Source: Thermoplasmata archaeon (GTDB taxonomy: Archaea; Thermoplasmatota; Thermoplasmata; Thermoplasmatales; Thermoplasmataceae). Taken from it: a stretch of DNA of 10,393 bases. A model generated the notes under the pieces. The model searched no databases, was not told where the DNA came from, and was given only the letters and a program-made list of their open reading frames with translations. Shown one piece after another: positions 6,159 to 10,393 of this stretch; positions within the stretch are counted from its first letter, which is position 1; each line of letters begins with the position of its first letter. A program made the position numbers and the translations under genes. Location of the stretch: contig JAKBQK010000230.1 of the NCBI GenBank assembly GCA_021835265.1, forward strand, positions 1-10,393. The letters run 5' to 3'.

Positions 6159-8513
6159 ATACCACTCAACTCCTTCCATTGTTTTTGGATATTTTCTTAA
6201 ATCTATATGGTTAGATTCTTTTGACAAATATCTCCACAAAATTGAAAAAATCCCTCTTCTGCTCCTATTTGTCTCAATGATCACTCTTGACAGAGAACTT
6301 TCCGATCTATCAATTGTAGATACATTGAACATGAGTTCCAACTCTCTTCTCACTATATCTAGTCTATCTATCCTCACCTTATCCATTCCAAGATTCACAA
6401 CCCAACTGGGAGCATTATCCCATTCGAACATCGGATAAAAAATTCTCTTTGAAGAAATAAGAGGGGTAAGTCTCACTTTCATTCCTGTTTTGATCACGAA
6501 GTCCAACGTTGATTTAAGCTTATAAAATTCATCCACCTTATTTTTATTCTTGACTTTATTTCCGGGTTTAGGAGTTATTGCTACCATGTGATATCCCAGA
6601 TCAGTTTCAGACTTCTTTCCTACCCTGAAAACTACTCTTTCTTTCCCCGTCGGAGTCGCAACATTAGCAAATGAATAATTGCCCATACCATTTAAAGCAT
6701 CTCTCAGAGATTCCACTATTCCTTCCGGACTCACTGGTACAAAATAGTCTCCCATGTATACATGTGCGCAAAGAGCTTCTTTCAATTTTCCGATTTTTGA
6801 GGATCTCAGCTCATTTTCTTTTATGCAATATCCGCAAATCTTTCCGTTAAACTTGTTCTCATCATATTTCAGAACTGTAATTTTCTTCCCAGTACCTGCA
6901 GTTGGCTTGATACCAAATGAGTTTTCCTCTTTCAATGGGGTTCTGGCAAATACTCCACAGTATACACACGTATCGGCTTTATCTGGAGGTTCCTGGATAA
7001 GCAGTTCTTTTCTAATTGCCCTGTTGAAGAAGTCTTCATAGTTGATGGCACTGCTTTTCTCAAAATTGGGTTTTAGATTTTTCGAGATTTTCTCGCATAT
7101 ATTTTCATACTCATTCTTAAGTTCATCTAAATTCTTATCACTAAAAAGACAGGCATAGCTTATAGCTTCAATAGTCATCGATTGCAATGAATCGGCCATA
7201 TCAAAAATCTTATCTCCAAACATCTCAAGAGCAAAGTTGTGTTCCTTTAGCGTATCAAACTCCTTGTTCTTCATACTTGTATACAGGACTCTCTGCCCGC
7301 AGGATATTAGGCCAAGTAATCTTTTTTTCTGATTGTCTTCATCAGATTTCTCATCTGAGTTTTCAGGAACATTGAGTCGGAAAGCTAATTTACCATTATT
7401 TTGAATACTAATAAGAGGGATTCCAAAATTCCTAACTTTTGTATCAAAATCATTATTTGACTTTTTCCACCCATCACCCTGCCAAATTAACAATCTGCCT
7501 TTGAATTTTTCAATATAACTCTCTACTATAGATTTACTAGGCTCAACATTTCTCGAGAAATCAAGTCTTATAGAATTTCCACTTGGTGCAAAATTTTCTA
7601 AAATCATATCAATATTGGTTGTGTTTGGTCCCATTTCATCAGCAAAAATATCTTTTACGTTTTCATACTCATTCTTATCGAGCTCTCTTCCCGTATATAC
7701 AATTGCATCTGGGAAATAAGCAACAACATCTCTATCACTTTTATTTAGAAACTTTTGAAATCTGAGATATAGTCTGTCCAGAAGAAGTGTCTGAGGCAAA
7801 TCGCTGAATTGAATTAAATTTATATCTTCTCCTAAAATATCTAAATATGGGGACAGAAAGACCCTCATTTCATTGAAAATTGTTCTTGACAAGCTTGACT
7901 TTATTCCACCTGTCTGATCCCCCAGTTTTACGAACTTACTAACGGTTTCCAGCTGACTTCTATCCAGTTTTGTTTTAATTGAGTTAGCGTAATTGTAACT
8001 TCTGTTTTCGTTTCTTAATATGAGAAAAGTCAAATCATCCCACCACTCTTCCGGTGAACCCAAGGACTTGAGGTAGTATGATAAAATTTTAATAATCTCT
8101 TGTTTATTATTCAACAACACTTTATCTAGGTTGTTTGCACCGAATTCGCCCTCTTTAAACAACTTATCGGAATCATGAAGGATCAGTGATGCAAAAAATA
8201 ATCGTACGTATTTTTCAGAATTGGGAGATGAATCATTTTTCCTCAAAAAATGCAGTGTTTCTAACATTTTTCCTGAAATAACTATTCCGTTGAGCACATG
8301 AGTAAAATATGTAACATCTGACCACTCTTTCAATTTTCCTATGGAGCCTCCTTTTCCAGGGATAAGAAGGTAATCATCTAACACAATTTCTAAAGGTTCT
8401 TTCTCCAAAGTTTGTGAATCTCCACAAGGATCGTCAAACAATTCCCTAAAACATTTCCGAAACAATTCTGTTTTAAATAACTTTGGCGAGTCCCTAAACT
8501 TCTGCTCAAACAC
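5742..8513 (-). CDS. cas10d: Cas10d (Csc3), HD nuclease and large subunit of type I-D effector
   Basis: A 923-aa signature protein of type I-D: the large subunit that recognises PAM and, through its N-terminal HD domain, cuts target DNA. The HD residues are H72 (YFTHVLNG), H113-D114 (SLILHDSDKLF) and probably D199 (KLGDQTGG). A four-cysteine zinc ribbon follows at C516, C519, C560 and C563 (CVYC ... CGYC). No GGDD cyclase motif is seen, as expected for Cas10d. The C-terminal ~150 residues are helical and resemble the small-subunit region. The frame stays open to ATG 8588, but that would overlap cas6 by 83 bases. GTG 8513 has GGTGAT seven bases before it and overlaps the cas6 end by 8 bases, the same pattern as csc2. 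TTG 8516 is an alternative. Confidence 0.94.
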   Translation of the reverse strand: MFEQKFRDSPKLFKTELFRKCFRELFDDPCGDSQTLEKEPLEIVLDDYLLIPGKGGSIGKLKEWSDVTYFTHVLNGIVISGKMLETLHFLRKNDSSPNSEKYVRLFFASLILHDSDKLFKEGEFGANNLDKVLLNNKQEIIKILSYYLKSLGSPEEWWDDLTFLILRNENRSYNYANSIKTKLDRSQLETVSKFVKLGDQTGGIKSSLSRTIFNEMRVFLSPYLDILGEDINLIQFSDLPQTLLLDRLYLRFQKFLNKSDRDVVAYFPDAIVYTGRELDKNEYENVKDIFADEMGPNTTNIDMILENFAPSGNSIRLDFSRNVEPSKSIVESYIEKFKGRLLIWQGDGWKKSNNDFDTKVRNFGIPLISIQNNGKLAFRLNVPENSDEKSDEDNQKKRLLGLISCGQRVLYTSMKNKEFDTLKEHNFALEMFGDKIFDMADSLQSMTIEAISYACLFSDKNLDELKNEYENICEKISKNLKPNFEKSSAINYEDFFNRAIRKELLIQEPPDKADTCVYCGVFARTPLKEENSFGIKPTAGTGKKITVLKYDENKFNGKICGYCIKENELRSSKIGKLKEALCAHVYMGDYFVPVSPEGIVESLRDALNGMGNYSFANVATPTGKERVVFRVGKKSETDLGYHMVAITPKPGNKVKNKNKVDEFYKLKSTLDFVIKTGMKVRLTPLISSKRIFYPMFEWDNAPSWVVNLGMDKVRIDRLDIVRRELELMFNVSTIDRSESSLSRVIIETNRSRRGIFSILWRYLSKESNHIDLRKYPKTMEGVEWYMEEFKKDLNKEWMDKVVDEACGISQNGPKSNNDNTWMIRECMKLYIKYLNHEDKDLKEKIAGTIWNYANRENKYSGKEVQLHCVGLADAFIGLMRSEFKNKMPGNDRRKDLIYQFALMYNMEMWRRIQEKKKEGEKND

Positions 8514-9213
8514 CAAAATTATCACCCATTTTTTCCTCTTCCAAAAACCCAAAACCAAGTTGGTTTTTAGTTCCCAAACCGACATCAAGCAAAAACTTCA
8601 AGACTTCCATATCAGAACTTATAGCTAGATCCAACATAAATGCAGGAAGTTTAATTCCTTTTACCCCAACTATTTTTCGTTTTAATTTTATAATTTTTAT
8701 GAATTTTATATTAGGCTTCCTCCCACTAACTTTCAGATACTTATTTTCAATGTTTGTTTCAATTACATCAAGAATTTTATCTTCAGACTCATTGAATAAA
8801 TATTTGTTATTCTCTTTCAATATTACCGGGCTTCTGGTTCTCAACGTGATTATTTCAGCAGATGGGTACACATTCTTACTAATGACAGAATGTATTTTGA
8901 ATGAATGATTAAACAATTCAATTTTCGTTGATGAATTAAACAACTCTTGTAAAAAAGTAATTAGACTAGTATCTATGCTGGAAATCATGAATATAAATCG
9001 TTCTCCAGAAAAACCTGTCTTTGTAAATTTTCTTCTCCCTCCTGGCATAAGTTGACTCATATTAAATTTTAAGTTTGAGTTGTATGTGTGTAACTTATCA
9101 GCTGTACCCTTATCTTTGTTTGAAACCAGTGCTATAATTGAAGAATATAATTGATAGCTATGATCGTAAGGCATCTCAAAGCCGTCTGAGTCGAGATTCA
9201 CTATCAGTTGCAT
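8506..9213 (-). CDS. cas6: Cas6, CRISPR RNA endoribonuclease
   Basis: A 235-aa RAMP-fold endoribonuclease that cuts pre-crRNA within each repeat, leaving an 8-nt 5' handle. The C-terminal glycine-rich loop GLGTKNQLGFG (212-222) is the clearest Cas6 mark. H42 in DKLHTYNSN, just before the strand LKFNMSQLMPGG, is a candidate general base by position. The middle of the protein is diverged. It is the first gene of the operon. ATG 9213 is chosen over GTG 9219: there is no ribosome binding site, and a TATA box 24 bases upstream points to a leaderless transcript beginning at or near this ATG. Its end overlaps the start of cas10d. Confidence 0.92.
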   Translation of the reverse strand: MQLIVNLDSDGFEMPYDHSYQLYSSIIALVSNKDKGTADKLHTYNSNLKFNMSQLMPGGRRKFTKTGFSGERFIFMISSIDTSLITFLQELFNSSTKIELFNHSFKIHSVISKNVYPSAEIITLRTRSPVILKENNKYLFNESEDKILDVIETNIENKYLKVSGRKPNIKFIKIIKLKRKIVGVKGIKLPAFMLDLAISSDMEVLKFLLDVGLGTKNQLGFGFLEEEKMGDNFGV

Positions 9214-9232
9214 AAGCACTCATGTTCTCACA

Positions 9233-9243
9233 CATATAAATAC
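9233..9243 (-). promoter_or_regulatory. cas operon promoter (TATA box)
   Basis: The minus strand reads TTTATATG (9240-9233), preceded by an A-rich stretch (CGCAAAAACG) suited to a BRE. The box centre is about 24 bases before the cas6 ATG, the normal archaeal TATA-to-start distance, so the operon mRNA is probably leaderless. Confidence 0.65.
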
Positions 9244-9251
9244 GTTTTTGC

Positions 9252-9259
9252 GATGCATC
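9252..9259. promoter_or_regulatory. short palindrome upstream of the cas promoter
   Basis: GATGCATC is a perfect 8-bp palindrome centred about 19 bp upstream of the cas6 TATA box centre, a position suited to an activator. It shares TGCAT with the longer palindrome next to csa3. An 8-bp palindrome alone may be chance. Confidence 0.35.
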
Positions 9260-9275
9260 AATTGTTTTAATTACC

Positions 9276-9289
9276 ATGCAACGTTGCAT
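9276..9289. promoter_or_regulatory. 14-bp palindromic candidate operator for Csa3
   Basis: ATGCAACGTTGCAT is a perfect 14-bp palindrome. Its right end overlaps the csa3 TATA box by two bases and it covers the BRE position, so a bound dimer would block csa3 transcription. It lies in the shared region between csa3 and the cas operon, where a CARF-wHTH dimer would be expected to bind. Assignment to Csa3 is inferred from location. Confidence 0.55.
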
Positions 9290-9295
9290 ATAAAG
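9288..9295 (+). promoter_or_regulatory. csa3 promoter (TATA box)
   Basis: ATATAAAG is centred about 33 bases before the csa3 ATG. It would start the transcript near 9317, leaving a leader of about 8 bases with no ribosome binding site. A second AT-rich run, AATATATG at 9301-9308, is too close to the ATG for a normal TATA box. Confidence 0.55.
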
Positions 9296-9324
9296 GCTTT
9301 AATATATGAAACGAATAAACCTGC

Positions 9325-9951
9325 ATGAGATATTCAATTGCAATTTCAGGATTTCAGCCGGAACTCATAATCAAACCTTTTCTTCGCGTCAGGATTCCAT
9401 TAGATGAGTTAATTCTAATAGTAACAAAGAATTCAAAGTCTATCGAAACTGCCGATTCAGTTAAAAAGGTACTGGCTTTTAATAATGTTGAATGTACTCT
9501 ATCACCTATAAATGACATCTTTAATTTCTTTGAAGTGTTTGTTAATCTTGAAATATTATTTGAAAAAAAAGGAAAACCAAAATGGATTAATGTAAGCGCG
9601 GGGCCAGGTATTGCAATATCTTCATTAACCTTCTTCTCGATTTCGCACAATATACCTGTGGTCTTTTACAATAGGGAGAATGATAAAACATCTATGGTTG
9701 ATATTTCGAAATCAAAAGATCTATTTAGAAATGCCAGAAGGAATCTGAATATACTTAAATTAATTGAAAATAATCCATTATTATTAGAAGAAATATCCAA
9801 AAAACTTGGGCTTTCAAAGTCTACTATTTCAAGAAGAATAAGTTTGCTTAGAGAAGCATATCTTGTAGAAACAGTTGTCAGTAATAGGAAGATGATAGTG
9901 AAAATTACGGATACTTCATTGAAACTTTTGGAAAAGAAAGATTTTTTCTAA
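9325..9951 (+). CDS. csa3: Csa3-type CARF-wHTH transcription regulator
   Basis: A 208-aa regulator of CRISPR loci. The N-terminal ~125 residues form a Rossmann-like CARF domain: the first strand MRYSIAISGFQPELII and the glycine segment INVSAGPGIAIS (88-99) are typical. CARF domains bind cyclic oligoadenylates in some systems. The C-terminal ~70 residues form a winged helix: LNILKLIENNPLLLEEISKKLG, then the recognition helix LSKSTISRRISLLREAYLV (163-181), then a wing. Csa3 proteins usually act as dimers that activate or repress cas genes. The gene is divergent from the cas operon and has no Shine-Dalgarno site. No CARF-effector nuclease or cOA synthase is present in the window, so the ligand source is unclear. 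Confidence 0.92.
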   Translation: MRYSIAISGFQPELIIKPFLRVRIPLDELILIVTKNSKSIETADSVKKVLAFNNVECTLSPINDIFNFFEVFVNLEILFEKKGKPKWINVSAGPGIAISSLTFFSISHNIPVVFYNRENDKTSMVDISKSKDLFRNARRNLNILKLIENNPLLLEEISKKLGLSKSTISRRISLLREAYLVETVVSNRKMIVKITDTSLKLLEKKDFF

Positions 9952-9970
9952 AATAAAGAGACTCTTCAAA

Positions 9971-9980
9971 CTTTTATATG
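9971..9980 (+). promoter_or_regulatory. possible TATA box for the small gene
   Basis: CTTTTATATG is centred about 37 bases before the ATG at 10013 and would start a transcript near 10002. It lies 20 bases after the csa3 stop. Confidence 0.4.
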
Positions 9981-10012
9981 GGTAATTTATCTAATCTTAG
10001 CTAAATTATTTC

Positions 10013-10180
10013 ATGGATGAATGTCAGCTATATTTTGCACAGCTTGATCTCAAATCACCACTGAAGGATAAATGGGTATCCATTGACACTGAGAAGAAAA
10101 CTGTTGATGTGTATATTGTTAATGATATGGGTTCAAGGCTTGAATCGGAAATTCCAAGAAAATTCGTAGGAATCCTTTAA
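10013..10180 (+). CDS. small hypothetical protein, 55 aa
   Basis: An ATG-to-TAA frame of 55 codons, MDECQLYFAQLDL to KFVGIL, lies downstream of csa3 on the same strand. The protein is soluble, has no signal peptide or membrane segment, and has a strand-like middle (KWVSID, TVDVYIVND). I do not recognise the family. Support is a TATA-like box at a suitable distance and normal-looking amino acid composition; there is no ribosome binding site. It is convergent with aceA. It may be co-regulated with csa3, an unrelated gene, or a chance ORF. Confidence 0.5.
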   Translation: MDECQLYFAQLDLKSPLKDKWVSIDTEKKTVDVYIVNDMGSRLESEIPRKFVGIL

Positions 10181-10204
10181 GCGAATCATCCCATGCAAAC
10201 CCTG

Positions 10205-10219
10205 AAATAAAAAAATAAA
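10205..10219 (-). terminator. T-tract terminator of aceA
   Basis: On the minus strand, eight bases past the aceA stop, the sequence reads TTTATTTTTTTATTT. T-rich runs of this kind act as archaeal terminators without a hairpin. It also sits 24 bases after the stop of the small convergent gene. Confidence 0.6.
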
Positions 10220-10226
10220 GGAGTGT

Positions 10227-10393
10227 TCAGAACTGTTCAGACTCTGTAGATTGTGCCATTGCCACAGTGGAGCTTTCTGATCCACTTATGATCTGCATCA
10301 CCTGGTCAAAGTAACCTGTTCCGACGAAACTCTGGTGTTTCAGGGCCCCATAGCCTCTCGGCTCCATTTCCAGTTCCTTCTCCTGCAGCGTAG
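10227..10393 (-). CDS. aceA: isocitrate lyase, C-terminal end (partial)
   Basis: The last 55 codons of isocitrate lyase, which cleaves isocitrate to succinate and glyoxylate in the glyoxylate shunt. The protein ends [19 protein letters not shown], then [20 protein letters not shown], then TGA. This is the conserved isocitrate lyase C-terminus: KHQ..VGTGYFD, the S-S-T motif, and the STE..QF tail. The 5' part, with the catalytic KKCGH motif, lies beyond the right edge. It is unrelated to CRISPR and marks the chromosomal border of the cas locus. It appears somewhat richer in G and C than the cas genes. Confidence 0.92.
   Translation of the reverse strand, partial: TLQEKELEMEPRGYGALKHQSFVGTGYFDQVMQIISGSESSTVAMAQSTESEQF

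Noticed and set aside
6091..6438. 115-aa plus-strand ORF inside cas10d
   Set aside because: Antisense to a conserved gene; composition looks like the reverse of a Lys/Glu-rich coding strand.
5742..8513. Type III large subunit making cyclic oligoadenylate
   Set aside because: No GGDD motif is present, and csc1 and csc2 neighbours identify type I-D.
8514..8588. Longer cas10d N-terminus from ATG 8588
   Set aside because: It would overlap cas6 by 83 bases and has no homology-like content; GTG 8513 has a well-placed GGTGAT.
9354..9650. 98-aa minus-strand ORF inside csa3
   Set aside because: Fully antisense to the CARF domain; no independent support.

Overview
The window is a nearly complete type I-D CRISPR-Cas locus of an archaeon. 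It includes the leader-proximal end of its CRISPR array and a CARF-HTH regulator, and it ends in an unrelated metabolic gene. Archaeal origin is inferred from TATA boxes 20-35 bp before start codons, several genes without a Shine-Dalgarno site, GGTGA-type Shine-Dalgarno sites inside the operon, the archaeal regulator family Csa3, and AT-rich coding sequence with many AGA/AGG arginine codons. Neither the type I-D genes nor isocitrate lyase fixes the lineage; a Thermoplasmatales- or Sulfolobales-like acidophile would fit but is a guess.

Layout from left to right. Positions 1-236 hold four identical 31-nt CRISPR repeats with 36-nt spacers; the array continues off the left edge. Positions 237-388 are the leader, with a duplicated TATA/TTTGGCTAA module. 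Positions 389-9213 are one tightly packed minus-strand operon, transcribed in the order cas6, cas10d (HD nuclease plus large subunit), csc2 (cas7), csc1 (cas5), cas3 helicase without HD domain, cas4, cas1, cas2, and then, in the same direction, leader and array. Most neighbours overlap by a few to about 26 bases, so translation is probably coupled. A divergent promoter region of about 110 bp (9214-9324) with two palindromes separates cas6 from csa3 (9325-9951, plus strand). A possible 55-aa gene (10013-10180) and the 3' end of aceA (isocitrate lyase, minus strand) close the window.

How it works together. Cas4, Cas1 and Cas2 acquire spacers next to the leader. Cas6 cuts the pre-crRNA, leaving an 8-nt AUUGAUAC handle. 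Cas10d, Csc2 and Csc1 (probably with a Cas11d small subunit translated from inside cas10d) form the surveillance complex. In type I-D the Cas3 helicase supplies unwinding while the HD nuclease sits in Cas10d. Csa3 probably controls the cas operon and itself through the shared upstream region.

Points most worth a second look: cas3 has a good ribosome binding site but ATA where the start codon should be; a candidate internal cas11d start; the sparse HD residue set of Cas10d; the duplicated leader module; the palindromes between csa3 and cas6; and a gene order with cas6 first and cas3 after csc1.
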